NCBI RefSeq assembly: GCF_000023265.1
Contig: NC_013124.1
Location: 1,926,001-1,990,000 of the forward strand
Origin: Acidimicrobium ferrooxidans DSM 10331
GTDB taxonomy: Bacteria > Actinomycetota > Acidimicrobiia > Acidimicrobiales > Acidimicrobiaceae
Direction: 5' to 3'
Length of the DNA stretch: 64,000 nt
Below the pieces are notes generated by a model. The model was given only the letters and a program-made list of their open reading frames with translations. It did not search any database and had not been told where the DNA came from. The position numbers were made by a program, and so were the translations under genes. Shown here in pieces: positions 28,528 to 37,788 of this stretch; the stretch's first letter is position 1; each line of letters begins with the position of its first letter.

Positions 28528-28951
28528 GCTGCGTCGTGTTGTCTTCGACACAAATGTGTTCGTGGCGGCGGTCACCTCACGAGACGGCGTGTGCGCCCGG
28601 CTCCTCCTTGCTGCGACAAGTGGGCGGTATCGCCTCATCGTCTCTCCGATGCTGCTCGACGAGCTTTCTGCGGTGCTCGTGCGGCCGAAGTTCCGGCGAT
28701 ACCTGAGCGTCGAGGACGCGCGTCGGTTCGTGGAGGTGATCCGGGAGCTGGCAGACGTCGTGGACGATCCCCCGGAGGAGGATGATCCCATCACCGGTGA
28801 TCCCGACGACGACTTCCTCGTCCTCCTGGCGGAGGTGGCGGGTGCCGACGTGCTGGTGTCTGGAGACCCGGACCTCACCACGGTGCAGCGTCCGGGACTT
28901 GTCGTGAGGACGCCCCGGGCGTTCCTGGAGGACCTGGAGCAGCCGATCTGA
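28517..28951 (+). CDS. PIN-domain toxin (COG1569-like RNase)
   Basis: 144 residues from a GTG. RVVFDTNVFVAAV carries the first acidic residue, LLLDEL-type helix MLLDELSAVL the second, and DPDDDFLVLLAEVAGADVLVSGDPDL the later Asp cluster; together they form the four-acid Mg site of PIN ribonucleases. It is paired with the RHH antitoxin as a type II system. Confidence 0.87.
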   Translation: MVGELRRVVFDTNVFVAAVTSRDGVCARLLLAATSGRYRLIVSPMLLDELSAVLVRPKFRRYLSVEDARRFVEVIRELADVVDDPPEEDDPITGDPDDDFLVLLAEVAGADVLVSGDPDLTTVQRPGLVVRTPRAFLEDLEQPI

Positions 28952-29005
28952 CGGCGGACATCCCCGGCAGGGCTCAGTGAGCCCCACCGGGAACGAGCCC
29001 GGGCG

Positions 29006-29326
29006 CTATGCCGCCGGGGCTGCTGGAGCGCTCTTCCGGGAGAGCGCTTGGAGTCGGTTGGCGACGATCTCGACAGTGCGTCGAGTGCTGGCGTCGGTGG
29101 CGTGCCACTGGCGTGAGTTAAGCCTGCCAGCCACGTACACGAGCCGACCCTTCGTCAGGTATCGGGTCGCAAACTCGGCCGCCTGACCCCAGAGCACGAC
29201 GTCGAAGAAGCCCGAATGATACCCTGCCTGCACGGCGATCCGTACGGTCGTGACGTGCTTCCCGGAAGGAGTCTCCCGAAGATCAGGGGATGAGATGAGG
29301 CGGCCGATGAGGGTCACCTGGTTCAC
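29006..29326 (-). CDS. ssb: Single-stranded DNA-binding protein (accessory copy)
   Basis: 106 residues from the GTG at 29326, chosen because GGGGAGA precedes it and NQVTLIGRLISSPDLRETPSGKHVTTVRIAV is the start of an SSB OB fold. FFDVVLWGQAAEFATRYLTKGRLVYVAGRL follows. The acidic C-terminal tip of housekeeping SSB (DDDIPF) is absent, so this is more like an SSB from a plasmid or integrated element. Confidence 0.85.
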   Translation of the reverse strand: MNQVTLIGRLISSPDLRETPSGKHVTTVRIAVQAGYHSGFFDVVLWGQAAEFATRYLTKGRLVYVAGRLNSRQWHATDASTRRTVEIVANRLQALSRKSAPAAPAA

Positions 29327-30205
29327 GGACTCTCCCCGGCTCTGGCGGGATGCCGCCATTGCGGCGGTCATCGTGGTGGTTGTGTTACTGCGCATTGCTG
29401 CACCTCTTGTTGTGTGGATCGATGCCACGGTGACAAGCGGGCAGACTGCCGAGCGGAATTGGCCATTAAGCCGGTACGGCTTCTCGCTCTTGGGCCTTGC
29501 AGCGGACAGGCAGGGGTCTGCTATCGGGGATGCTCGCGTCCCGTATGGCGTTCGTAGACGATCCAGAAGGGTCCAGAAACTCCCTGCCACCGCCTTGACC
29601 TGCCAGGATGGAGTCGGCGAGGCTGCTCAGCGTAGTGCCCTCCTGTAGACCTCGGATGGAGGTGGAGGGCACCAGCCCCTGCACGTACGCAGCTGACTCC
29701 GTCAGCGGCGAGTTCTCGGAGCGTCAAGGGCAGCGCTCGATCGCTGCCAGGCGCTCTGTTGCCGTTGAGCGCGGCTACGAGCATCCGAGCACTATAGGCA
29801 CCGCCGAAGCAGGTGACTCGCTGGCACCTTGTCTGCAGGAGGAGCATCCTCCTTGGGCGTGACAACTTCCGCTGGGGCGGTGATGCCGTCCACCCCCAAA
29901 GGAGATGCGGAAGAAGCACAAGATGATCGACACGAGATTGATCAGGGCACTGCGTACGCATGCCCTGTGCATGCACACGCAGGGATCCCTACGAGGGCGA
30001 CATCGGCAAGCCCGCCGCTGCGCAACCGCAGCTCACCGGCGACGTCGCGCTGCGCACACCCTGCATCGGCATGCGTACGTAGCGCTGAGCAGGTCCCGAG
30101 AAATCCACCCGAGAAACTCGCCCCTCGGACGAGCGCCGGAATGACAAACCGCTGGCCAGACACCTGCACCCCTGCACGAGGTGCGTGCTTGACCAGCGGT
30201 CATAG
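29327..30205. other. Unassigned stretch between ssb and tRNA-fMet
   Basis: Many overlapping short frames but none with a domain I recognise. An inverted repeat of CGTACGCATGCC (near 29953) and its complement (near 30068) lies about 105 bp apart. No integrase gene is visible. Confidence 0.45.
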
Positions 30206-30279
<74 letters not shown>

Positions 30280-30308
30280 GCGTGGAGAACAGTGTAGCGG
30301 CGCTCCCT

Positions 30309-33158
30309 CTACCCCGCCGCCTTGCCGGTCACGCTCGCGGCCTTGAGCTCCGACAGGATCTGACCGATCTGCTCGATGTCGCTCTGGTAGGCCCCGAGGT
30401 TGCCGGACTTCAAGGCGGCTTGCGCCTCACTGTAGAGCTGATCGGCCTTGGCGAGCAGCCCGGCGGCTGAACTCGGAACGGTAGCCGTCGTCGACGTGCG
30501 CGACGAACCCTGCACGCCCGACGGCACGACGCCGAAGATGTCGCGCAGGACACCCGCGAACGTCGGCTCCATCGCAACCTGCGTCCCGTACACGCCGATC
30601 ACTTCCTTGATCTCAGGCAGCGGATTCGCCTGGCTCGAGACGTACATCGGGCGAACCCACAGGAGGTTCTGACCGAGCGGTAGCGCCGTGAGGCCCCCGA
30701 GCGACACGTTCGAGCCGTGCTGGTCGAGCAGCGTGATCTCCTGAGACACATTGGTCGCAGACACGATGCGCGACGCAACCAATGCGGGGCCGTCGATCTG
30801 GCCCGAACTCGGAGTCGTCAACGCCACGAGCTGCGTCGGATCGGACGCCGACGCCTCGCCAAAGAGCAGGCCGGTCAGGTTCTGCTGCCCGCCGCTCTGC
30901 GAGAACGGCACGAATGCCTCCATCAGTGCCAGCTGCGGCGAGGAGGTGCCGGGCACCTTTGCCATCTCGTAGATCGGGCTCATCAGGTTTTGGCTCGTGC
31001 CGCCGAAGCTGAACGAGCTTCCCGACGAGATCGAGCCGTTCTGCGGCTGTGCCGACAGCGACCACGCGTTGCCACCCGAGTAGAACGTCGACGGATTCGT
31101 CACGTGGTAGATGCCGTACATCGCCGACTGCACGGCGAGGAGATCACTCGGGTAGCGGAGGTGACTCGCGATCGCGGCTGGCATCGCCGAGACCGGCTGG
31201 AAGACATGGGGAAACGCCGCCTCGTAGGCCTGGATGATCGGATCCGAGGGGTCGGTGACATAGAAGTGCATGGCACCGGTGTAGGCGTTCACGACCACCT
31301 TCACCGAGTTGCGAACGTAGTTGAACGACGTGTTGGCAAGCGGTGCGCTCGACGACAGCGCCTGCGTGTTGGCCTGCTCCGAATAGGGGAAGTTCGCTGT
31401 GGTGGTGTAGCCGTTGATGACCCAGTCGATGTGGCCGTCGACGATCACCGGATAGGGATTCGACCCGTAGTGCAACACCGGCATGGCCATCTCGACGCGC
31501 TGGAGGAGATCGCGCTCGAACATGATGCGCGAGTGGGTGGTCAGCAGGCTCGACACCAGGATGTTGATGTCGCCGAAGCGCATCGCAAATGCCGCACGCA
31601 CGAGCAGCGACGAGAGTCGGACACCGCCCGAGCCGGCGTAGTGGGTCTCCGACGACGCCCCATCGGGGAGCTGGTAGTCGATCTCCGCTTGGCGGCTGTC
31701 AGCGATCACGTAGCCCGAGAGACCTTGGCCGTAGTAGACCTGCGGCTGCGTGAGCGTCGGAGCACCGCCCGACGAGGTCGGCGGAAGATCACGGATCAAG
31801 AAGATGGGGTTGCCCGCGGCCGAGATCTCGTTCGCCGGTGCCAGCGCGACACCGTAACCATGCGTGAACTGCAGATGCTGGTTGACCCAGGACTGGGCTG
31901 GAAGGTTCGCTGCGTTCAGCTCTCGAACGCCGATGATGACCGGTGTGGGCTTGCCGTTGATCGTGTCGTTCTCGATCGAGAGCGAGGGGAACTGGTAGTA
32001 CGAGCGAATGGCCTGGAGCTTGCCGAAGGTCTGCTGGGGCGTCGAGGTTCCCCAGAGCCGCGCCGCGCCAAGGGAGTCCAGGTTCGCCTGCTCCACCGAC
32101 GAACTCGTATTCGCGGTCGCAGAATAGGGCTCTGAGGGAACATCGGCGATGTCGTAGGCGTAGCGCGTCGCAGCGATGTTGCGCGCGATGTAGGGAAGCT
32201 CCTTCTGACCCTGGGCGGGATCCACCACGAACTTCTGGATGATGGCCGGATAGATCGCTCCCAGCACGATCGAGATGAACGCCCACAGGCCCAGCCCGAT
32301 GACCGGCAACACCCAACCCTGACGGAAGATGTTGATGACGAACAGGACGCAGGCCACCGCGGAGATGAAGATCAGCAGATTGATCGCGGGGAGCTGGGCG
32401 TGGACGTCGGTGTAGCTCGCTCCCTCGACGAAGCCCCTGGTCGAGAAGTCCAACTGGTAACGCTGGAAGTAGTAACCAATGGCCTTGATGAGGGCCATCA
32501 CTGCGAGCAGGACCGACAGGTGGGCCTTCATCGAGGGTGCGACCCGCTGCTCTCGGCGCTGGGGCTGGATCGATCCGGTCAGGTACCCGACGACCGCGGT
32601 GAGCACGAACGTGAAGGCCGCAGCAAGGAAGAACCACGAGATCAGGAACTCGATGAACGGGAGTCGAAAGACGTAGAACCCAACGTTGACGTGAAATTCG
32701 GGGTCTCGCATCGGGAAGGACTCGCTGTGGCCGAAGAGCAGCCAGTTCTTCCATTCGGCAGGTGCTTGGGAGGCGACGATGAGCGTCGTCACCACGGCGA
32801 GCACGACGGGCAGCACCCACCGACGACGGTTGGCGAAGGCGCGATAGCGCTGCACCAGTTCGTCGTCGTGGTCGGCCGGTTGGCGCAGGCCCTGGCGTTG
32901 CGCGACGACCATGCTGGTGAGCGCCCCTGCGAGGTAGATCGCCGCGAACACGACCCACAGCTCGACCTTGGCGAGCAGGACCCCGCTCCACACCTCGCCG
33001 AGGTGATAGTTCGAGAACCAGAGGTAATCCGTGAAGAAGACGGCGAGACCCTTGAGCGACAGCAGCAACACGATCGCGATGACGACCACGCCGACGAGGA
33101 TGAGCTGCGCCCGTGATGGTCCGCGACGCTCCCGGGTCATGTCCTGGGGGACGCGCAT
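30309..33158 (-). CDS. UPF0182-family large membrane protein
   Basis: 949 residues. The N-terminal third has about seven transmembrane segments with FTDYLWFSNYHLGEVWSGVLLAKVELWVVF by position 42-72 and DPEFHVNVGFYVFRLPF; the large C-terminal part contains the conserved RDLPP and VNAYTGAMHFYVTDPSDPI stretches and is probably extracytoplasmic. The family is widespread in Actinobacteria and its function is not established. Length is typical. It starts 12 bp after the DivIVA-like gene stops, so the two may be cotranscribed. Confidence 0.9.
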   Translation of the reverse strand: MRVPQDMTRERRGPSRAQLILVGVVVIAIVLLLSLKGLAVFFTDYLWFSNYHLGEVWSGVLLAKVELWVVFAAIYLAGALTSMVVAQRQGLRQPADHDDELVQRYRAFANRRRWVLPVVLAVVTTLIVASQAPAEWKNWLLFGHSESFPMRDPEFHVNVGFYVFRLPFIEFLISWFFLAAAFTFVLTAVVGYLTGSIQPQRREQRVAPSMKAHLSVLLAVMALIKAIGYYFQRYQLDFSTRGFVEGASYTDVHAQLPAINLLIFISAVACVLFVINIFRQGWVLPVIGLGLWAFISIVLGAIYPAIIQKFVVDPAQGQKELPYIARNIAATRYAYDIADVPSEPYSATANTSSSVEQANLDSLGAARLWGTSTPQQTFGKLQAIRSYYQFPSLSIENDTINGKPTPVIIGVRELNAANLPAQSWVNQHLQFTHGYGVALAPANEISAAGNPIFLIRDLPPTSSGGAPTLTQPQVYYGQGLSGYVIADSRQAEIDYQLPDGASSETHYAGSGGVRLSSLLVRAAFAMRFGDINILVSSLLTTHSRIMFERDLLQRVEMAMPVLHYGSNPYPVIVDGHIDWVINGYTTTANFPYSEQANTQALSSSAPLANTSFNYVRNSVKVVVNAYTGAMHFYVTDPSDPIIQAYEAAFPHVFQPVSAMPAAIASHLRYPSDLLAVQSAMYGIYHVTNPSTFYSGGNAWSLSAQPQNGSISSGSSFSFGGTSQNLMSPIYEMAKVPGTSSPQLALMEAFVPFSQSGGQQNLTGLLFGEASASDPTQLVALTTPSSGQIDGPALVASRIVSATNVSQEITLLDQHGSNVSLGGLTALPLGQNLLWVRPMYVSSQANPLPEIKEVIGVYGTQVAMEPTFAGVLRDIFGVVPSGVQGSSRTSTTATVPSSAAGLLAKADQLYSEAQAALKSGNLGAYQSDIEQIGQILSELKAASVTGKAAG

Positions 33159-33170
33159 ACCATCACGAGC

Positions 33171-35621
33171 CTAGGCGAAGACCGGCACAACGAGGCACCG
33201 GCACCCGGGATGCGCTGGCGGTCTCTCATGACCTGTTGGGAAAGCCTCGTCAGCAGCGACGACCTCGGCGAGTGCGTTGTCCTCGCAGTCGGGGCAGGCA
33301 CGACGCGTCGGGTCGAGGAGCCAGCGGTACCCTCGCGGCGCACCGACGCTCCGCACGCCCGCGAAGAAGGCATCGGTGGCGGCGTCGTGCGCAACCTCAT
33401 CGAGTCGACCGGCTCGAAGCTCGCGGTGGATTGCACCGACCCGCTGCGCGAGCTCCTCCGGCTCGCCACCATCCTCCATCGTGCGCACGAGCATCGCGAG
33501 CACTTCGTCGTCGAGACGAGCGACGAGCCGTGCAAGTGCGTCAGCGACGACGCCATCTGTGCCCTGGTGGTGCGGCGCGACGATGCCGCCGAGACCCTCG
33601 GCGAACTCGACCCCAGCCGCCACGTTCCGTTGGATATGGAGTTCGCAGCTCGCGCGCAACACGGACGGGTCGGCCCGCAGCTCGACGAGACGAGCGGTGA
33701 CCTCCTCGGGATCGCGCTGGCGCAAGTCGGCAAGCACCTCGTTGATGAGGTCCCCCACGACGCGCTTGACCCGGCGCGCAAGATCGACCCCGCGCGGCTC
33801 TGCGAGCTCGAGATAGCGCCGGTACAACGATGGTGGACACGTATTGGCATCGTCACGATCGGGCTCGACGTCGCCAACTCGCCCCGCATCGCCATCGTCG
33901 GCCTCAGCGCCGAGGACCGCGGACTCGCCACGGTCGTGGTTCGTGTCGCCACCACGCTCGTCGACCTCGTCAAGTTCGAGCGTGTCGTCACCGTCATCGC
34001 GCACGGCCAAGGGCTCGCGCTGGGCCCGATCAGGGGACACGACCTCGCCGGCGCCAGCCACCGCCTCGCTGGGAGTGACGACATCTGCAGTGATGGCGAC
34101 CGCACCACCAGCGTCCGCGAGGCTCGAGAACAAGTGCTCGAGGCGCTCGAGACGCTCTCGTGCAACCGCCGACCGATGGCTGGGGGAGTCGTCGACCGGC
34201 TTACGTGCACCCTCGCCGAGAGCCTCGCTCGAGGGCTCCGAGTCCGGTGACGTTGCGTCCGATGGCGTCGCACCTGGGAGATCCGTGTCCAGAAGTGCCT
34301 CGTCGTGCGGTGCACCGTCAGCCAGTGCGGTGTCCCGGAGCTCCGTGTCCGCTGACACCGAGACGGCCGGCTCCTCGTCTCGCGACGCCTCGACGCTCTC
34401 GGGCCCCTCGTGCTCGTCGGCTCGAGCCGCACGTGGCCCCCCCTCGTCCCGTGAGGCGGTCGCCACCGCATCGACCTCACCGGTCGTCGCAACGCGAGGA
34501 GCGAGCACGTCCGAGGCGAGTGAGCCGGATGGCCCCTCGACGACCCGGACCCCACTCGCCGGCGCACCCTCCCCAGCGAGCGCCGCCGAAGGAGCCGGGG
34601 CACCAACAGGGTCGGCATCGGAGGCGGTGCTCGTCGCGTCGTGGGCCTCGTCGGCGATCATCCGAATGAGCGACGTCACCTCGGCAAGATCGAGGTCCGG
34701 TCGCGCGAGACGCTCGGCGACCTCGCTCAGGTCGGAGGACGAACGCTCGCGCGTGTCTGCGACGTCCGTCGACGGATCGATCGGCGTGGTGGTCTCGGCC
34801 CCGTCGCTCGGAGGACTCGGAGGCTCCGCGACTGCGCTACTCGGTCCGGCGATCTCACGCCGTTCGACGACCGACGGCTCTGCATCAACCCCATGACGCC
34901 GCGTTCGCCGCTCCACCGCGTCGACCTGGACCAGCGCCTCTGTCGCAACCGTTCGCACCTGCTCGAGCAGCTGGCGCAGCGAAAGGCGAGTGAGGTCGAG
35001 ATTCGCAAGTTCTTCGCGCCGCTCGGCCACCTTGGCCTCGGCGTCGGCGAGGAGCTTACGGGCGTGCTCGTTGGCGCGCAGCACCAGCGATCGCCCCTCT
35101 TGCTTCGCGCTCTCCACGGTGGTCTGGGCAGTCCGATCCGCCATTCGCGTGAGCTCACTCGCCTGAGCGCGAACCTGCTCGAGGTAGGCCTCCGCAGCCT
35201 GCCGCGCCTCGCCGAGGGCGGCCTCGGCCGCATGACGTGCCTCGTCTTCGATGCGCTGCGCCTCGCGTCGTGCACGCTCGAGGAGGTCGGCAGCCTGGGC
35301 TTCTGCCCGACGACGCAGTGCTGCGGCGGCCTCGGTCGCGCTCCGCAAGACGTCGGCAGCTTCGCGACCGACGAGCTGGGCAGCGCGGTCGGGGTCTTGG
35401 AGCGCGCCGTCGAGCTCGTTCTTGACCTTGAGTGCCTCGGCTCGCGCCTCGTCGCGCTCGAGTTCGCGCTTGGCTCCCTCGCGACGAGACTCCTCCAGCG
35501 CATCGCGCAGGCGGGCGACCTCGTCGCGAAGTTCTGAGAGCGTCGACCGAACGCGGTCACGGTCGAAACCGCGCCGCACGACCGGGAACTCTTCGTCTGG
35601 CTCATCTCCCGAGCGCCACAT
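33171..35621 (-). CDS. DivIVA-like coiled-coil protein with a Cys-rich C-terminus
   Basis: 816 residues. Residues 10-45 (EFPVVRRGFDRDRVRSTL) resemble the DivIVA/Wag31 membrane-targeting module; about 200 residues of heptad coiled coil rich in Ala, Arg and Glu follow, then about 250 residues of acidic, low-complexity Ser/Ala/Asp linker, then a folded C-terminal domain. The last 44 residues contain CPDCEDN, FPTGHERPPAHPGCRC, a pattern resembling the Cys-rich end of phage head-morphogenesis (SPP1 gp7/Mu F) proteins. GGAGGAG precedes the ATG. A polar-growth or envelope-scaffold role is inferred from the N-terminus only. Confidence 0.75.
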   Translation of the reverse strand: MWRSGDEPDEEFPVVRRGFDRDRVRSTLSELRDEVARLRDALEESRREGAKRELERDEARAEALKVKNELDGALQDPDRAAQLVGREAADVLRSATEAAAALRRRAEAQAADLLERARREAQRIEDEARHAAEAALGEARQAAEAYLEQVRAQASELTRMADRTAQTTVESAKQEGRSLVLRANEHARKLLADAEAKVAERREELANLDLTRLSLRQLLEQVRTVATEALVQVDAVERRTRRHGVDAEPSVVERREIAGPSSAVAEPPSPPSDGAETTTPIDPSTDVADTRERSSSDLSEVAERLARPDLDLAEVTSLIRMIADEAHDATSTASDADPVGAPAPSAALAGEGAPASGVRVVEGPSGSLASDVLAPRVATTGEVDAVATASRDEGGPRAARADEHEGPESVEASRDEEPAVSVSADTELRDTALADGAPHDEALLDTDLPGATPSDATSPDSEPSSEALGEGARKPVDDSPSHRSAVARERLERLEHLFSSLADAGGAVAITADVVTPSEAVAGAGEVVSPDRAQREPLAVRDDGDDTLELDEVDERGGDTNHDRGESAVLGAEADDGDAGRVGDVEPDRDDANTCPPSLYRRYLELAEPRGVDLARRVKRVVGDLINEVLADLRQRDPEEVTARLVELRADPSVLRASCELHIQRNVAAGVEFAEGLGGIVAPHHQGTDGVVADALARLVARLDDEVLAMLVRTMEDGGEPEELAQRVGAIHRELRAGRLDEVAHDAATDAFFAGVRSVGAPRGYRWLLDPTRRACPDCEDNALAEVVAADEAFPTGHERPPAHPGCRCLVVPVFA

Positions 35622-35629
35622 CGCTCCTC

Positions 35630-36652
35630 CTACCGAGCGCTGTGCGCCGCCGCCTCCGGCCGGAGCCGGTCGAGGAGCTGGAGGGCTCCACGCAAGGTGG
35701 CAGCTGCAAGCACGCGCATTCTCCCCGCCGCGTCGGCCCTCGCCTGCACGATTTGCGATGTTGCGACGATGACCGTCTGGATGCCGGCAACTCTAGCCGC
35801 GAGGAGACGCTGGCGAAGTCCGGACACGGCCACGAGTGCCCCGCTCGGATCGATCCCGGCGAGCGCGGCGATCGGCTGGCGCGGGGCGCGGGCGAGCAGC
35901 GCAGGACGAAGTTCGTCGGCGATCGCCAGGCCCACCGCCAGCCCTGACGACGCCGTGTCGGCGTCGGGCAGGCGCAGCTCGAGATGCACCGGCGTGATGG
36001 CGGCGGTCGCAGGTGAGGTCACGAGTCCGAGTTCCCCGGCGACCGAGGGCACCGTCACCGACGAGACGAACCGCGAGAGTCCTGAGGCCGTCGAACGCAC
36101 CAACGACAAGGTCACACGCGTGTGGGTGACGGCCGCGGCGACGGCGCTGGCGAACGCTGCTGGCGTCGGCACGGGAACGCCGTCGACCCCGACCACGAGA
36201 TCGCCAGCGTGCACGACACCCCGGAGCGGAGACGTCGGGAGCACACCACGCACCACCTGGCCCTCCATCGACTCGACCCGAACGCCGACTGCTCGACAGG
36301 CCGCGACCAGCGCAGCGATCTCCGACTGCTGCGATGCGCTGAGCACGGCTGGATCGCCAGAACGTGCCCCCACGATCTCGGGGACCACCGATTCGGCGGG
36401 GTCGAAGCTTGCGATCAGCCAACCAAGTGGCGAGAGCGGTCGCGCGGTCGTGGTCGCGCTCGCGATGTCCAGCGTGGCGGGCGGCCGCCCCGCCACGCGC
36501 ACGAGCGGCGCGATCGCCACGGTCGCACCCGGCGCAAGGGCCACCTCACCGATGCGTCCGAACACCCCCCACCCGAGCAGGAGGAGCAGCCATCCGACGA
36601 CCCACAGCTTCGCCCCGGCAACGACGGCGTCGCTCATCCTCCTCTGACGCAC
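35630..36652 (-). CDS. PDZ / Lon-type (S16) protein, probably without protease activity
   Basis: 340 residues: one N-terminal membrane anchor (15-35), a PDZ domain (SPLRGVVHAGDLVVGVDGVPVPTP) and a C-terminal S16-like fold (ASSGLAVGLAIADEL...AGIDPSGALVAVSGLRQRLLAAR). It matches the YlbL-type layout. The Ser region is kept, but the block holding the catalytic Lys (GGIQQK or GGLKEK in active relatives) reads SGLRQR, with Arg for Lys, so proteolysis is doubtful. The GTG start is fixed by a TAGGCT box six bases upstream. It lies 8 bp before the DivIVA-like gene. Confidence 0.8.
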   Translation of the reverse strand: MRQRRMSDAVVAGAKLWVVGWLLLLLGWGVFGRIGEVALAPGATVAIAPLVRVAGRPPATLDIASATTTARPLSPLGWLIASFDPAESVVPEIVGARSGDPAVLSASQQSEIAALVAACRAVGVRVESMEGQVVRGVLPTSPLRGVVHAGDLVVGVDGVPVPTPAAFASAVAAAVTHTRVTLSLVRSTASGLSRFVSSVTVPSVAGELGLVTSPATAAITPVHLELRLPDADTASSGLAVGLAIADELRPALLARAPRQPIAALAGIDPSGALVAVSGLRQRLLAARVAGIQTVIVATSQIVQARADAAGRMRVLAAATLRGALQLLDRLRPEAAAHSAR

Positions 36653-36658
36653 GAGGGG

Positions 36659-36664
36659 AGCCTA
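36659..36664 (-). promoter_or_regulatory. -10 box of the PDZ-S16 gene (leaderless type)
   Basis: TAGGCT on the minus strand, six bases, then GTG. Confidence 0.55.
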
Positions 36665-36688
36665 CGAGTTCCGAGGCCGAACCAATCT

Positions 36689-36704
36689 GTAATGATGATT
36701 ACAC
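36689..36704. promoter_or_regulatory. Candidate MarR operator before the aldolase operon
   Basis: TGTAATGATGATTACA is a perfect 6-4-6 palindrome. It overlaps TACACT (36701-36706), a plausible -10, so a bound repressor would block the promoter. A MarR gene is the third gene of the operon. Confidence 0.65.
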
Positions 36705-36730
36705 TCATGAGCAGACCGAAGGAGGCTCTC

Positions 36731-37396
36731 ATGACAACATGGCTTTCTCGCGCCGAAGCCGCGTCAGAACTCGTGGCGGCGAGCGCACTGCTGTTCGAGG
36801 CGGAGGTGATGTCGCGCTCCGGTCACGGCAATCTCTCCTGCCGCATCGGCGACGACACGATCCTCATGACCTCGTCGGGATCGATCCGCAACCTCGATCC
36901 TTCGACGCTGGCCGTCGTCGGACTCGACGGCACCGTTCGCGAAGGGGCGATCGCGCCGGAGAACGCCGAGATCATCGAGATGCACACACAGGTCTACCGG
37001 CTTCGCCCCGAGCTCGGTGCGATCATCCACACCCATTCACCGAACCTCACGGCCTTCGCCTATGCCCATGAGCCGCTGCCCATTCGCTCCGAGCCCATGC
37101 TTCGGTTCGGCCAGGCGGTCGCGGTTCCCGTAGCGCCCTGGGCGCCTCGCGGATCACACGAGTCGGTGGGCGGGATCGTCGAAGCACTGCGGAACGCCCC
37201 AGAGAGTCAGGCGGTGCTCCTCGCCAATCACGGGTTGCTGGCTCTCGGTGCCGCACCAACGGCGGTGGCTCGCCTCATCGTCGCCCTCGAGGAAGCGGCG
37301 ACGGAGGAGCGCTTCGCGGCAGCCCTCGGTGGCGCCAAGGACTTTCCCGCCGATGCGCTCGCCAAGGTCCAAGCCTCGATGGCGAGGGTACGGTGA
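36731..37396 (+). CDS. Class II aldolase/adducin-family protein
   Basis: 221 residues, with AAGGAGG before the ATG. Zinc-ligand motifs of the fuculose/ribulose-phosphate aldolase family are present: GHGNLSCRIGDD, MTSSGS, AIIHTHSPNLTAFA (the His pair) and LLANHGLLALG (third His). Substrate unknown: it could be a sugar-phosphate aldolase or a related decarboxylase. It starts a three-gene set with a CMD-family protein and a MarR regulator, suggesting an inducible catabolic function. Confidence 0.85.
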   Translation: MTTWLSRAEAASELVAASALLFEAEVMSRSGHGNLSCRIGDDTILMTSSGSIRNLDPSTLAVVGLDGTVREGAIAPENAEIIEMHTQVYRLRPELGAIIHTHSPNLTAFAYAHEPLPIRSEPMLRFGQAVAVPVAPWAPRGSHESVGGIVEALRNAPESQAVLLANHGLLALGAAPTAVARLIVALEEAATEERFAAALGGAKDFPADALAKVQASMARVR

Positions 37397-37788
37397 GCAC
37401 GTCCGACCGCTTCTCGTCGATTCGTGACGGGTATCTGCGGTTCTTCGGCTCGGTCCCCGCGTCGTTCGAGGAGCGGGCGCGGGTGGCGCGTCTCGTTGGT
37501 CGAGAGGCGACCCTGGAGGCCGCAGAGGCCCTCCGAGCCGCCGCGATCTACGACAATCCGCTCGGGCCGCGCCTGCAGCAGCTCGTCCACTTCGGCCAGC
37601 TCCTCGTGCTCGGCGAGGAGGGCCCTGCGGCGCTGCACGCCCGCACCGCGGTTCGCCACGGCGCAACGATGGCCGATCTCGTGGGCGTCGTCGAGACTGC
37701 GCTCATCACGGCCGGCGTCCCCGCCTATGCGCTCGGGATGCGCGTGCTCGCAGCACTCGATCATGTCGACGAGTCCGACACACCCTGA
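37393..37788 (+). CDS. Carboxymuconolactone decarboxylase-family protein
   Basis: 131 residues; GTG start overlapping the aldolase stop. All-helical CMD/AhpD-like core: LRAAAIYDNPLGPRLQQLVHFGQLLVLGEEGPAALHARTAVRHGATMADLVGVVETALITAG. The redox CxxC of AhpD is absent, which argues for a decarboxylase-like or hydrolytic role and not for peroxidase reduction. Confidence 0.8.
   Translation: MSTSDRFSSIRDGYLRFFGSVPASFEERARVARLVGREATLEAAEALRAAAIYDNPLGPRLQQLVHFGQLLVLGEEGPAALHARTAVRHGATMADLVGVVETALITAGVPAYALGMRVLAALDHVDESDTP

Noticed and set aside
29521-29976. A 151-codon minus-strand frame near ssb
   Set aside because: No start signal, no domain, and competing frames on both strands.
34200-34600. 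Low-complexity stretch as a separate gene on the plus strand
   Set aside because: It is the acidic linker of the DivIVA-like protein; plus-strand frames are shadows.
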